Below are positions 1-7,580 of a stretch of DNA of 64,000 nt, piece after piece. The DNA is from an uncultured Subdoligranulum sp. (GTDB lineage: Bacteria > Bacillota > Clostridia > Oscillospirales > Ruminococcaceae). Below the pieces are notes generated by a model, which was not told the DNA's origin, searched no databases, and saw only the letters and a program-made list of their open reading frames with translations. The stretch covers positions 1,480,481 to 1,544,480 of the forward strand of contig NZ_OZ007030.1 in assembly GCF_963931595.1 (NCBI RefSeq), in the 5' to 3' direction. The translations under genes and the position numbers were made by a program. The first letter of the stretch is position 1. Each line of letters opens with the position of its first letter.

Positions 1-344
1 GCCAGCTGGGGCCAGATCTTGGCCGGGCGGTTGTTGGCATACAGCCCCATGCCGGCACGCAGCCGCAGCAGACCTTTTTCGGGGCGCTTGTCACCAGGCA
101 TGCCCTCCCACTTGGGACCGCCGATGGCCCCCAGCAGGACGCTGTCCGACGCCTTGCATTTTTCCAGCTCCGACGCCGGCAGCGGGTCGCCGAACTTGTC
201 GATGGCTTCGCCGCCCATATAGGCACGGGTATAGGTAAAGGTATGGCCGTGCTTAGCGGCGATCTTGTCCAGCACCCGCACCGCCTGGGTGACGATCTCG
301 GGGCTGGAGCAGTCGCCGTAAATCAGTGCAATATTCTTGTTCAT
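1..344 (-). CDS. leuB: 3-isopropylmalate dehydrogenase, N-terminal part (cut by window edge)
   Basis: The minus-strand frame starts at ATG 344, behind a purine-rich AGGGAGAAAAG, and runs off the left edge after about 114 codons. The N-terminus (MNKNIALIYGDCSSPEIV) and the later GAIGGPKW and RPEKGLLRLR segments are those of isopropylmalate dehydrogenase. This enzyme oxidatively decarboxylates 3-isopropylmalate with NAD in leucine synthesis. RPEKGLLRLR carries the arginines that bind substrate. The usual GDGIGPE loop reads GDCSSPE here. The gene lies 14 nt after leuD, so it is the last visible gene of a leuA-leuC-leuD-leuB operon. The C-terminal half is not in the window, so the dimer interface cannot be judged. 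Confidence 0.93.
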   Translation of the reverse strand, partial: MNKNIALIYGDCSSPEIVTQAVRVLDKIAAKHGHTFTYTRAYMGGEAIDKFGDPLPASELEKCKASDSVLLGAIGGPKWEGMPGDKRPEKGLLRLRAGMGLYANNRPAKIWPQL

Positions 345-358
345 GGGTCTTTTCTCCC

Positions 359-838
359 TTATTTCAGGCTGTTCATCAGGCCGCCCTTGGCAATAATGTT
401 CTGGATAAAGGGCGGGAAAGGCGCCGCCTGGAAGGTCTGGCCGGTGGTCTCGTCGGTGATGACGCCGGTGTCAAAGTCGATGCTGACGGTGTCCCCCTCC
501 GAGATAGCCTCGCTGGCCGCCGGGCACTCCAGGATCGGCAGGCCGATGTTGATGGCGTTGCGGTAGAAGATGCGGGCAAAACTCTTGGCAATGACACAGC
601 TGATGCCCGCCGTCTTGATGGCCAGCGGCGCGTGCTCCCGGGAGGAACCGCAGCCGAAGTTTTCGCCGCCCACCATGATGTCGCCGGGCTTGACCCGGGT
701 GACGAAGGTTTTGTCGATATCCTCCATACAGTGGCTGGCCAGTTCCGCCGCGCTCTGGGTGTTCAGATACCGCGCCGGAATGATCACGTCGGTGTCGATG
801 TTGTCACCGTATTTGAAAACAGGTCCTTTGGCGTTCAT
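359..838 (-). CDS. leuD: 3-isopropylmalate dehydratase small subunit
   Basis: This 159-aa protein is the small (swivel) subunit that pairs with LeuC to isomerise 2-isopropylmalate to 3-isopropylmalate. It shows the family core [17 protein letters not shown] near the N-terminus, then [15 protein letters not shown] and [19 protein letters not shown]. The length is typical of the short clostridial/archaeal type. ATG 838 was chosen because GGAGG sits 7 nt upstream; an in-frame TTG at 844 would be almost on top of that site. The ribosome-binding site lies inside the end of leuC and only 2 nt separate the two genes, so translation is probably coupled. Confidence 0.95.
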   Translation of the reverse strand: MNAKGPVFKYGDNIDTDVIIPARYLNTQSAAELASHCMEDIDKTFVTRVKPGDIMVGGENFGCGSSREHAPLAIKTAGISCVIAKSFARIFYRNAINIGLPILECPAASEAISEGDTVSIDFDTGVITDETTGQTFQAAPFPPFIQNIIAKGGLMNSLK

Positions 839-840
839 AT

Positions 841-2100
841 TCAAACCTCCCTGGGATCGGTGATGTAGCCGGTCAGCGCGCTGGCCGCCGCCGTGGCCGG
901 GCTGGCCAGGTAGACTTCGGAATCCACATGGCCCATGCGGCCCACAAAGTTGCGGTTGGTGGTGGAGACGCAGCGCTCTCCGGCCGCCAGAATGCCCATG
1001 TAGCCGCCCAGGCAGGGGCCGCAGGTGGGCGTGGAGACGATGCAGCCCGCGTCAATGAAGGCTTCGGTATAGCCGCGGAGGATACATTCCTTATAAACCG
1101 CCATGGTGGCCGGAATGATGATGCCCCGCACGCCCTTGGCGATGTGCTTGCCCTTGAGGATCTCGTAGGCCGCCTGCATGTCCTCGATGCGGCCGTTGGT
1201 GCAGGAACCGATGACGATCTGGTCGATCCTGATGTCCTTACCCTCCTTGGCCAGGTGGGTATTCTCGGGCAGGTGGGGGTAGCTGACGGTGGGCTCCAGC
1301 GCATCCAGGTCGATGGTCACGGTGCGCTCGTACTCCGCGTCGGGATCAGCCTCGTACTTCACCCAGGGGCGCTGGCTGCGGCCCTTGAGGTAGGCCTCGC
1401 AGATCTCATCCACCGGGAAGATACCATTCTTGGCACCGGCCTCGATGGCCATATTGCAGATGCAGAGGCGATCCTCCATGGTCAGGCTCCTGACGCCGTC
1501 GCCGGTGAACTCGAGGCTCTTGTACAAAGCGCCCGAGACGCCGATCTCGCCGATCAGGTGCAGGATGACATCCTTGCCGCTGACCGGGCGGTGCAGGCTG
1601 CCGGTGAGCACCACCTTGATGGCGGCGGGCACCTTGAACCAGGCCACGCCCTTGGCCATGCCGGCGGCCATATCGGTGGAGCCCACGCCGGTGGAGAAAG
1701 CGCCCACCGCGCCGTAGGTGCAGGTGTGGCTGTCGGCGCCGATGATGCAGTCGCCCGCCGTGACGATGCCCTTCTCGGGCAGGAGGGCGTGCTCGATGCC
1801 CATCTCGCCCACGTCGTAGAAGTTGAGGATGTCGTATTTGTTGGCAAACTCCCGGCACTGCTTGGACTGGGTGGCGCTCTTGATATCCTTGTTGGGGACA
1901 AAATGATCCAGCACAATGTTTACGCGGGTCTTATCGAAAACCGAGTCAAACCCGGCCTTTTCAAACTCATTGATGGCCACCGGCGTGGTGATGTCATTGC
2001 CCAGCACAATATCCAGTTTGGCGTTGATGAGCTGGCCTGCCTTGACGGTGGTTTCCCCGCAATGGGCGGCCAGGATCTTCTGGGTCATGGTCATTCCCAT
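841..2100 (-). CDS. leuC: 3-isopropylmalate dehydratase large subunit
   Basis: This 419-aa aconitase-family large subunit works with LeuD in the second step of leucine synthesis. The [4Fe-4S] ligands are visible in GSCTNGR and in [11 protein letters not shown], and [11 protein letters not shown] is a family active-site segment. The length fits the shorter isopropylmalate/homoaconitase subfamily rather than the roughly 466-aa enterobacterial LeuC. The start at 2100 has AGGAG about 10 nt upstream; further in-frame ATGs at 2094 and 2088 are possible. It follows leuA after 30 nt and is directly followed by leuD. Confidence 0.95.
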   Translation of the reverse strand: MGMTMTQKILAAHCGETTVKAGQLINAKLDIVLGNDITTPVAINEFEKAGFDSVFDKTRVNIVLDHFVPNKDIKSATQSKQCREFANKYDILNFYDVGEMGIEHALLPEKGIVTAGDCIIGADSHTCTYGAVGAFSTGVGSTDMAAGMAKGVAWFKVPAAIKVVLTGSLHRPVSGKDVILHLIGEIGVSGALYKSLEFTGDGVRSLTMEDRLCICNMAIEAGAKNGIFPVDEICEAYLKGRSQRPWVKYEADPDAEYERTVTIDLDALEPTVSYPHLPENTHLAKEGKDIRIDQIVIGSCTNGRIEDMQAAYEILKGKHIAKGVRGIIIPATMAVYKECILRGYTEAFIDAGCIVSTPTCGPCLGGYMGILAAGERCVSTTNRNFVGRMGHVDSEVYLASPATAAASALTGYITDPREV

Positions 2101-2130
2101 GATGAACTGCTCCTTTCGTAATGGCGTACC

Positions 2131-3798
2131 TTACTTGTTGTTGATGGCACTGACAAGGGCGCGGATACCGGCCACGATGATGTCGGTGTGGGTGCCGCAG
2201 CCCCAGGTCTCCTCGCCGGAGGCCCACTTCAGGCCCACGTAGGAGCAGGCACGGGAATCGGTATCGGAATCCAGCGCATGTTCGCTGTAGTGCACCAGCG
2301 TGAAGTGCATGCCGGTCTGCTGCTCGATGGCCGTGGCCACGGCGTCCAGACGGCCGTTGCCGGTGGCGGTGCAGGTGGCCGTTTTGCCGTTGTCCGAAAT
2401 GGTGATGTTGGCCGTGATGGTGTGATCGGGATTCTGCACGAAATGGGCCTCGGTCACATTGAAGGGGCTGGTGTGGTTAAGGTAGGCGCGCTCGAAGACA
2501 TACAGCACTTCCTTGACACTCAGCTCGCGATGCTCGTGGTCGCTGACTTCCTTGACGCGGTAGCCCAGATCCTCCCGCATCTTGGGCGGCGGGTTGTAGC
2601 CGTAGTTCTGCTGCAGCAGGAAGCCGATGCCGCCCTTGCCGCTCTGGGAATTGATGCGGATGACATCGGCGTCGTAGGTGCGGCCGATGTCGTGGGGGTC
2701 CACCGGGATATAGGGGCAGGTCCAGCGATGCTCGCCCTTCTCCTTGCGCCAGGTCATGCCCTTGGCGATGGCATCCTGATGGCTGCCGCTGAACGCCGCA
2801 AAGACCAGGCTGCCGGCATAGGGAGAACGCTCGTAGACATGCATGCGGGTGACCCGCTCATACACCTCGCAGATGGCGGGCATATCGCTGAAATCCAGAT
2901 GCGGGTCCACGCCGTGGCTGTACATATTCATGGCCAGCGTGATGGCATCCACGTTGCCGGTGCGCTCGCCGTTGCCGAAGAGGCAGCACTCCACGCGCTG
3001 GGCGCCGGCCAGCACCGCCAGCTCGGCATCCGCCACGCCGCAGCCGCGGTCATTGTGGGGATGGGTGGAGAGAATGACGCTGTCCCGGTACTTGAGATGG
3101 TTGGAGCACCACTCGATCTGGTTGGCGTAGATGTGCGGCATGCTCATCTCCACGGTGACCGGCAGATTGATGATCATGGGCCGATCGGGGGTGGGCTGCA
3201 TGACATCCAGCACGGCGTTGCAGACCTCCACCGCGTACTCCGGCTCGGTGCCGGTAAAGCTCTCGGGGCTGTACTCGAACAGGAAGTTCCCCTCGTACTC
3301 CTCGCTGAGCTGCTTGACCAGCTTGGCGCCGTCCACGGCGATCTGCTTGATCTCCTCCTTGGACTTCTTGAACACCTGTTCCCGCTGGGCCACGCTGGTG
3401 GAATTGTAGAAGTGGATGATGGCCCGGGGCGCACCCTTGACCGCCTCAAAGGTCTTGCGGATGATGTGGTCGCGGCACTGGGTCAGCACCTGCAGCGTCA
3501 CATCGGAGGGTACCCGGTCCTCCTCGATGAGCTTGCGCAGGAACTCGTACTCGGTCTCGCTGGCGGCCGGGAAACCGACCTCGATCTCCTTGAAGCCGAT
3601 CTTCACCAGCATATCGTAGAATTCCAGCTTCTCCTCCAGGCTCATGGGAACGATGAGGCTCTGGTTGCCGTCGCGCAGGTCCACGCTGCACCAGATCGGC
3701 GCCTTCTCGATGTGGTCCTTCTGCGTCCACTGGAATACATGCCCCGGTTCTACCGGCGGCGGATAATACCCTACTGCGTACTTGGTTGCGTCCATCAT
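2131..3798 (-). CDS. leuA: 2-isopropylmalate synthase (type 2 LeuA)
   Basis: This enzyme condenses acetyl-CoA with 2-oxoisovalerate, the committed step of leucine synthesis. The 555-aa protein has the long type 2 N-terminus (KYAVGYYPPPVEPGHVFQW) and the catalytic barrel signature WCSVDLRDGNQSL. Metal-binding HPHNDRG follows near mid-protein. A C-terminal LeuA regulatory domain after about residue 420 is where leucine feedback normally acts. The start is ATG 3798, with GAAGGAGG 8 nt upstream; an upstream in-frame TTG at 3843 lies next to the leader terminator and is not credible. Expression is likely controlled by the T-box leader, and the ribosome-binding site lies in a second hairpin (3806-3841). 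Confidence 0.96.
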   Translation of the reverse strand: MMDATKYAVGYYPPPVEPGHVFQWTQKDHIEKAPIWCSVDLRDGNQSLIVPMSLEEKLEFYDMLVKIGFKEIEVGFPAASETEYEFLRKLIEEDRVPSDVTLQVLTQCRDHIIRKTFEAVKGAPRAIIHFYNSTSVAQREQVFKKSKEEIKQIAVDGAKLVKQLSEEYEGNFLFEYSPESFTGTEPEYAVEVCNAVLDVMQPTPDRPMIINLPVTVEMSMPHIYANQIEWCSNHLKYRDSVILSTHPHNDRGCGVADAELAVLAGAQRVECCLFGNGERTGNVDAITLAMNMYSHGVDPHLDFSDMPAICEVYERVTRMHVYERSPYAGSLVFAAFSGSHQDAIAKGMTWRKEKGEHRWTCPYIPVDPHDIGRTYDADVIRINSQSGKGGIGFLLQQNYGYNPPPKMREDLGYRVKEVSDHEHRELSVKEVLYVFERAYLNHTSPFNVTEAHFVQNPDHTITANITISDNGKTATCTATGNGRLDAVATAIEQQTGMHFTLVHYSEHALDSDTDSRACSYVGLKWASGEETWGCGTHTDIIVAGIRALVSAINNK

Positions 3799-3805
3799 AG
3801 AAAAT

Positions 3806-3841
3806 GCCTCCTTCAAGGTTTCGTGTGCCCTTGAAGGAGGC
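3806..3841 (-). promoter_or_regulatory. Hairpin sequestering the leuA ribosome-binding site
   Basis: A perfect 13-bp inverted repeat (arms 3829-3841 and 3806-3818, 10-nt loop) lies between the leader terminator and leuA. On the transcript the 3' arm CCTTGAAGGAGGC contains the leuA Shine-Dalgarno site, and the 5' arm is its exact complement. Folded, it would hide the site. This is not part of the standard T-box plan, so it may add translational control or an RNA-processing site. Confidence 0.6.
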
Positions 3842-3844
3842 AAT

Positions 3845-3887
3845 AAAAAAACCGTCCCTCAAAGGCGTTTTGCCTTTGAGAGACGGG
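3845..3887 (-). terminator. T-box regulated terminator before leuA
   Basis: On the minus strand a 15-bp stem (72-86 against 52-66 of the 3800s, one non-Watson-Crick position) with a short A/T-rich loop is followed by seven T residues. It lies about 20 nt after the T-box motif, where the competing terminator of a T-box riboswitch should be. Confidence 0.88.
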
Positions 3888-4155
3888 AGCAAATACATCT
3901 TGCTGTACCCCGCGGTACCACTCTCATTGCCGTCCCCGTTGCAAATGGACGGCCGCTCTGTACGATCGGCCCCAGTCGGGCGAATCGCGCCTGCATGATA
4001 ACGGTCAGGTTCCGTCCGCACCTACAGCCTTGTGGCCATCAGCACGGCTGCTCCGGGGCCAGTGACGCAAAACCTGCCGCACCGCCTTGCACCATCCGGC
4101 GGCTCTCTGTAGCTGGCTGGGAATTGCTTTCTCCCCATCACTGCATTTCCAATAC
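3845..4155 (-). promoter_or_regulatory. T-box leader (tRNA-Leu sensing) of the leu operon
   Basis: The leader RNA of about 300 nt has the conserved T-box GAGAGTGGTACCGCGGGG (3906-3925), which pairs with uncharged tRNA acceptor ends. It also has the stem I AGAGAGCC...GGATGGTG segment (around 4090-4112) and ends in an intrinsic terminator. A CTG triplet (minus strand, 4062-4060) sits just before CCCCGGAGC in the usual place of the specifier codon, which matches leucine and the leuA gene downstream. Class and position are secure; the exact specifier is inferred from alignment by eye. Confidence 0.88.
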
Positions 4156-4159
4156 GATT

Positions 4160-4188
4160 ACTTTATCAAATTAAAGCGGCCTTGTCAA
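4160..4188 (-). promoter_or_regulatory. Promoter of the leu operon
   Basis: On the minus strand TTGACA (4183-4188) is separated by 17 nt from TAAAGT (4160-4165). It would start transcription just ahead of the T-box leader. Confidence 0.75.
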
Positions 4189-4254
4189 CCGTCGTTTTGC
4201 ACAATTTGATTGATTCTGTTTTGTGTGAATCGTGGAAACCCGCCGGGAATTCGC

Positions 4255-5459
4255 TCAGGAAACACCGTACTGCAGGTTCACGGTGCTGGCCGATACCACT
4301 TCCAAAGAACGTGTTGCCGTCGGTTCTTTCGAGCTGGAAGCCGTGCGTTCCACCATGCCGTCCGGGGCGGTGATCTGCGTTTCCCACTCATTGCGCGGCG
4401 CACTGAAATTGGCTGCCACATACCCGTGGGGCGCCTGTATACAGACATCCTGGGTCTGGTACTCCGTCCCGTCGGACACTTTTTCCAGCCAGACGTTGCC
4501 GATGGCTGTCACCGCATTCAGGTATTCCGTCCGAAGATTACCCGACTGGATAGGGCCGCTGGCGGTAAAGGCATCCAGCTGCCGGATCTGCAGGTCTCCC
4601 AGTTCTATGGCGCCGCTGGTGCTGATGTGTACCTCCACCCGGTTAAAAGCATCCGGCGGCAGGGTGATCGTCACATGGGTATCGGGATCGGTGCTGTCAC
4701 AGACAAAGGCATAACCGTAATCCACCGTCTTGCCGTAATTGACATTGTGGCTCACATCCACATTGCGCACTTCCACCGACGCCTGTTCCCCCGTGCGGAA
4801 GACCACATTGCCCCGGGTGAGGTTGACATAGAAGGTCCCTTCACCGGGCGCATCCAGCACACCGCTGTAGGTAACGGCTCCCTGGGCTTCCAGGCCGGCA
4901 GCTGCCGTGGGCATGGGAGTCACCTCGGTGGCATCCGGCTCCGAAACCCCGCCTTCCACCGCCATAGAGGCCGTATCGCCGCCCTTGCCGGGGAAACCGC
5001 GCAGCCCGAATACCAGCGCGCTGATCTGAATGGCAAGCGCCAGCGCGATGAGCAGCCAGTAGATGATCCACAGCCGACGCCGGACACGTTTGGGAGTGGC
5101 GGAAGGTGCAGGGATGCCCTTGTCTGCACTGGCTGCTGGATGGTCCGGCGCCGGCGGCTCGGGTCCGGCGGGCGGTGCTACCGGCGTGGCGGTTTCCGGA
5201 CAGGGCTTTGCTTCCGGCTGCGGCGTGTCGGCAGGTGTTTTTTCCTCGGCCGGTGTCTCCTGAAGGGCAATGCCCTCCCCTCCAGAATCTTGCGGGCCAC
5301 CTCTGTCGGGTCGCCCAGCGCTTCCGCCGTCTTTTCCTCCTGCTCACTGCCGGCCGCATCGAAATATTCTTCATAGTAGTTCAGGGCATCCTGCCGTTCC
5401 TCGGCAGGCAGGGCGGCCAGCAGCTCTTCCAGCCGGGCCAGATAGGCATACTTCCTCAT
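4255..5459 (-). pseudogene. HAAS/DUF1700 plus DUF4097-like envelope protein, frameshifted
   Basis: Two overlapping frames together encode one protein of about 400 aa. The first frame starts at 5459 (MRKYAYLARLEELLAALP) and carries a HAAS/DUF1700 domain to about residue 60. At 5277, in a GGGG tract, the frame must slip back one base to continue as EGIALQETPAEEK. Next come a Pro/Ala-rich linker, one membrane segment (LWIIYWLLIALALAIQISAL) and a beta-rich DUF4097-like exterior domain ending at 4255. One missing G explains the break: a sequencing error, a mutation or phase variation. The start overlaps the end of padR by 4 nt (ATGA), the usual PadR/HAAS pairing. If the shift is real, only about 93 residues with an aberrant tail are made. 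Confidence 0.75.
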
Positions 5460-5776
5460 AACGGCTCCCCCTTAAACAATTTGTTGATCTGGCTGGTATA
5501 AGCCTCCCATTCCTCCTGGAAGGCCTCCAGCCGGTCGCGCCCGGCCTCCGTGACCTCGTAATAACGGCGGTTGCGGCCGTTGTACGCTTCATCCCGCACG
5601 GTCAGGCATCCATCCTTCTGCAGACGGCGCAGCACAGGATACAGGGTGGATTCCGACAGATCCAGCACCTGCCGGACTTCCTGGGTGATTTTATACCCGT
5701 AGGTTCCCTGCTCCTCCCGCGCCACCACCGCCAGCACAATGGCATCCAACAGCGCAGCGCCGGTATTGATGGCCAT
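5456..5776 (-). CDS. PadR family transcriptional regulator
   Basis: This 106-aa winged-helix protein has the PadR layout: LDAIVLAVVAREEQGTYGYK, then the recognition region ESTLYPVLRRLQKDGCL, the wing with RRYYEVTEAGRDRL and a short C-terminal helix. It is a short PadR of the s1/PadR-2 kind that represses its own operon in many Firmicutes. The start at 5776 has AGGAGG upstream. It lies between two HAAS-domain membrane proteins, the usual context in which such regulators respond to envelope or drug stress. The ligand cannot be read from the sequence. Confidence 0.92.
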   Translation of the reverse strand: MAINTGAALLDAIVLAVVAREEQGTYGYKITQEVRQVLDLSESTLYPVLRRLQKDGCLTVRDEAYNGRNRRYYEVTEAGRDRLEAFQEEWEAYTSQINKLFKGEPL

Positions 5777-5819
5777 GGATCGGCCTCCTTCCTTATGGGA
5801 TTCACTGTTTTTCAGGCAT

Positions 5820-6194
5820 TCAGCTGTCGCCCCCGCCCCGGCCGCCGGGCAGCATTTCGGTCTGCGCCGAAGCGGTATCCGGTGCCTGTGAACCGGAGCT
5901 TCCATTTTGGTCGGACAGCGCCCCGATGCCCACGGCCAGCGCTACCACCAGGACCAGCGCCAGCACAGCCAGCAACAGGCGGCCGCGGGCCTCTTCCCGT
6001 TGTGCCGTGCGCTCCTTCCGGATATGCTCCGCCACCGTTTCGGGGGAACCCAGCTGTGCGGCCACTTCCTCCTCCCGGCCGGGCTCCGCCATCCTGAAGG
6101 CTTCTTCGTAATGCTGCAGAGCGCGCCGGCGATCCTCCCGCGGCAGATCGGCCAGCAGTTCCTCCAGGCGGTTCAGATATGCGTACCGTTTCAT
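5820..6194 (-). CDS. HAAS/DUF1700 domain membrane protein
   Basis: The 124-aa protein starts MKRYAYLNRLEELLADLP, the HAAS (DUF1700) fold, which fills residues 1-60. One membrane helix (LLLAVLALVLVVALAVGIGAL) follows, then a short Gly/Ser-rich tail. It is a paralogue of the first part of the frameshifted gene at 5459, with near-identical opening residues. AGGAGG lies 9 nt before ATG 6194. It is the first gene of the operon and is followed by padR after 43 nt. Such proteins are thought to act as membrane partners of PadR regulators; the precise role is unknown. Confidence 0.85.
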   Translation of the reverse strand: MKRYAYLNRLEELLADLPREDRRRALQHYEEAFRMAEPGREEEVAAQLGSPETVAEHIRKERTAQREEARGRLLLAVLALVLVVALAVGIGALSDQNGSSGSQAPDTASAQTEMLPGGRGGGDS

Positions 6195-6226
6195 GGCGTT
6201 GCCTCCTGTCCTATATGGTTCTATAT

Positions 6227-6257
6227 ATTATATATCATATAATATTATAGTTTGCAA
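6227..6257 (-). promoter_or_regulatory. AT-rich promoter and possible PadR operator
   Basis: On the minus strand TTGCAA (6252-6257) precedes TATAAT (6227-6232, 19 nt) or TATATA (6229-6234, 17 nt). The region 6211-6250 is almost pure A/T, with ATATG...CATAT symmetry resembling PadR-type operators. The TTGCAA is self-complementary and could also serve the plus-strand promoter at 6275. Confidence 0.5.
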
Positions 6258-6280
6258 TAGGTTTTTCCGTTTTTTACAAC
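6252..6280 (+). promoter_or_regulatory. Possible promoter for the 21-codon ORF
   Basis: TTGCAA and TACAAC are 17 nt apart on the plus strand, about 60 nt before the small ORF. A GC-rich hairpin (6290-6315) would form the 5' end of the RNA. Confidence 0.4.
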
Positions 6281-6288
6281 AAAAGGAA

Positions 6289-6316
6289 GCCCCCGCCCTG
6301 AGGGATGGGCGGGGGT
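6289..6316 (-). terminator. GC-rich hairpin between padR operon and small ORF
   Basis: A 9-bp stem (6290-6298 with 6307-6315) is followed on the minus strand by CTTCCTTTTGTTG. It could end the antisense RNA starting near 6404. On the plus strand it would instead be a 5' stem-loop before the ribosome-binding site of the small ORF. Confidence 0.5.
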
Positions 6317-6340
6317 TCAAAGAAAGGAGGAGAAGAACAC

Positions 6341-6406
6341 ATGAAAAATAAGATAATAACAATTTTAGGAAGCTTTGCAACCCTTGGGGTGTTGCTTAGC
6401 TTGTGA
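6341..6406 (+). CDS. Short hydrophobic peptide, 21 aa
   Basis: A 21-codon ORF opens with MKNKIITILGSF and ends GVLLSL before TGA. AAAGGAGG lies 10 nt before the ATG, a stronger site than many real genes here have. The peptide has a basic start and a hydrophobic remainder that could insert in the membrane. Base composition is AT-rich compared with its surroundings. No plus-strand gene follows, so it is not an obvious leader peptide. A promoter on the opposite strand (6411-6439) would give an RNA antisense to the whole ORF, an arrangement seen in type I toxin-antitoxin loci. An AgrD-like origin was considered, but the cysteine-containing core is absent. Function unknown. Confidence 0.4.
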   Translation: MKNKIITILGSFATLGVLLSL

Positions 6407-6410
6407 CTAA

Positions 6411-6439
6411 ATTGTAACCGTTTTGTCACCAGATGTCAA
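6411..6439 (-). promoter_or_regulatory. Strong promoter antisense to the small ORF
   Basis: On the minus strand TTGACA (6434-6439), a 17-nt spacer and TACAAT (6411-6416) form a near-consensus promoter. Transcription would start near 6404 and run across the complement of the 21-codon ORF towards the hairpin at 6289-6316. It might also read on into the padR operon. Confidence 0.7.
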
Positions 6440-6675
6440 TACCGATTTGTTAACATTTTGTAATTTTTAAAGTATGTGCCCTCTATTTGGCGGAACACAT
6501 AAAAAGAAGCACTGCACTTTGTACAAATTGCAGCCGCAGCGCCAGATTTTCGGCTGCCGGGACGCTTTCGGTGGGCTTGACAAGGATTTTTTCATCGTCA
6601 TTCCGGGAAAAAGCTGGTTGCCGCGGCGGCTGTTACGGGAAAACAAATATCTCCTCTGCACACATTGCCATGCAC
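6440..6675. other. Intergenic stretch without recognised features
   Basis: Between the promoter at 6439 and the thioesterase terminator no convincing gene, RNA or repeat was seen. A plus-strand 88-codon frame beginning at 6474 lacks a good ribosome-binding site and family resemblance. Confidence 0.5.
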
Positions 6676-6712
6676 CAAAAAGGCCGCCCCGGAAAGGATC
6701 TCCAGGGCAGCC
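6676..6712 (-). terminator. Terminator of the thioesterase gene
   Basis: On the minus strand a 12-bp stem with two G-T pairs (6712-6701 with 6693-6682) is followed by TTTTTGG, 14 nt after the stop codon. Confidence 0.82.
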
Positions 6713-6726
6713 TGCAGGGTCCGCTA

Positions 6727-7464
6727 TTATGCAAAAGTGATGCTTGCCTCAAAGGCAGACTTGTCCTCCCGCTGGCCGCAGAAGTAGTACTGCTTTTCCG
6801 CCGTCTGGGCCCGCAGAAGCGTGAAGGATTCACCACGGGGAATTTCCCGGTGGTAGTAGATCTTCAGATCCTGCACCACGCCCTGGTCCCACACTTCCCA
6901 GGGCAGCGCGTCGCACAGAATATCGGCATAGCGGGTATTGTTCATGTGGCCGTTCATATCACAGCGGGAATAGGTGGCCACACACTCCCCCATCTGCTCA
7001 CAATCGGCAGGGTCTGCCTTCACCATCTTCATGGGCAGTTCAAAGGGCACGTCGGGCGCCCACTGGTCATTGAACTGTTCGGGATGTTTGCGCAGAATCA
7101 GCCGTTTTTCGGTGTCAATCAGCACCCAGCGGCTGTCCAGCACCGCCACCTGGTTGCCAGCTGCATCGTAAAAGGTGGTGATCCGCTTGTTGACGGCCCG
7201 TTTGCAGCGCTCCGGCTGGGTAATCGCTGTCAGTACTTCATCCACACGGGGGGTGCGGTCGATATGCAGCGCCTGCTTGGCCAGCACATAGGCAGTATGG
7301 GTGGCGGCATACAGCGCATCATTGAGGCCCACCGCTTCGGCATGCATGGTGGCAATCTGCTGGCCGTAGCGCAGCAGCGCGCCGGGTTTCACATTGCCGT
7401 GATGGTCCCCGTCGTGGCGATAGACCGTATATTGTTGTGTATAGGTGGCGATCGGTTCCGACAT
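6727..7464 (-). CDS. Acyl-ACP thioesterase
   Basis: The 245-aa protein has the double hot-dog layout of bacterial FatA/FatB-type acyl-ACP thioesterases, which hydrolyse acyl-ACP to free fatty acid in the cytoplasm. The first half contains YRHDGDHHGNVKPGALLRYGQ. The second half contains SRCDMNGHMNNTRYADILCD, with the catalytic Asn and His of the family and the NNTRY hallmark. ATG 7464 follows AGAGGGAGGG. The gene has its own promoter and terminator, so it is probably monocistronic. Chain-length preference cannot be read from the sequence. Confidence 0.9.
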   Translation of the reverse strand: MSEPIATYTQQYTVYRHDGDHHGNVKPGALLRYGQQIATMHAEAVGLNDALYAATHTAYVLAKQALHIDRTPRVDEVLTAITQPERCKRAVNKRITTFYDAAGNQVAVLDSRWVLIDTEKRLILRKHPEQFNDQWAPDVPFELPMKMVKADPADCEQMGECVATYSRCDMNGHMNNTRYADILCDALPWEVWDQGVVQDLKIYYHREIPRGESFTLLRAQTAEKQYYFCGQREDKSAFEASITFA

Positions 7465-7512
7465 GGCGGTCCCTCCCTCTTGTAATCAATCTGTTTTTTG
7501 TCAATTCTTAGT

Positions 7513-7541
7513 ATTATAGCACGTTGCCCCGGGAAATGCAA
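7513..7541 (-). promoter_or_regulatory. Promoter of the thioesterase gene
   Basis: On the minus strand TTGCAT (7536-7541), 17 nt and TATAAT (7513-7518) lie about 50 nt before the start codon. The -35 overlaps the T-run of the upstream pot operon terminator. Confidence 0.7.
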
Positions 7542-7573
7542 AAAGAAACCGCAGGCCTGTGCCTGCGGTTTCG
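7541..7573 (-). terminator. Terminator of the pot operon
   Basis: On the minus strand a perfect 12-bp stem (7561-7572 with 7545-7556) with a 4-nt loop is followed by TTTTTG, directly after the potD stop codon. Confidence 0.9.
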
Positions 7574-7580
7574 GGGCAGA

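Noticed and set aside
928-2121. Long plus-strand frame opposite leuC (397 codons)
   Set aside because: It is a shadow of leuC in GC-rich DNA: no ribosome-binding site, and His/Gly/Asp/Leu-rich composition typical of antisense frames.
2188-3834. Long plus-strand frame opposite leuA (548 codons)
   Set aside because: Same reason; the leuA frame has complete family motifs, this one has none.
5273-5285. Programmed -1 frameshift site
   Set aside because: No X XXY YYZ slippery heptamer and no obvious downstream pseudoknot; a missing G is simpler.
6341-6406. AgrD-like autoinducer peptide
   Set aside because: The opening resembles AgrD leaders, but the ORF stops before any cysteine-containing pheromone core and no agrB is near.
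6474-6740. 88-codon frame in the gap before the thioesterase
   Set aside because: No good ribosome-binding site, overlaps the thioesterase terminator and end, and no family signal.
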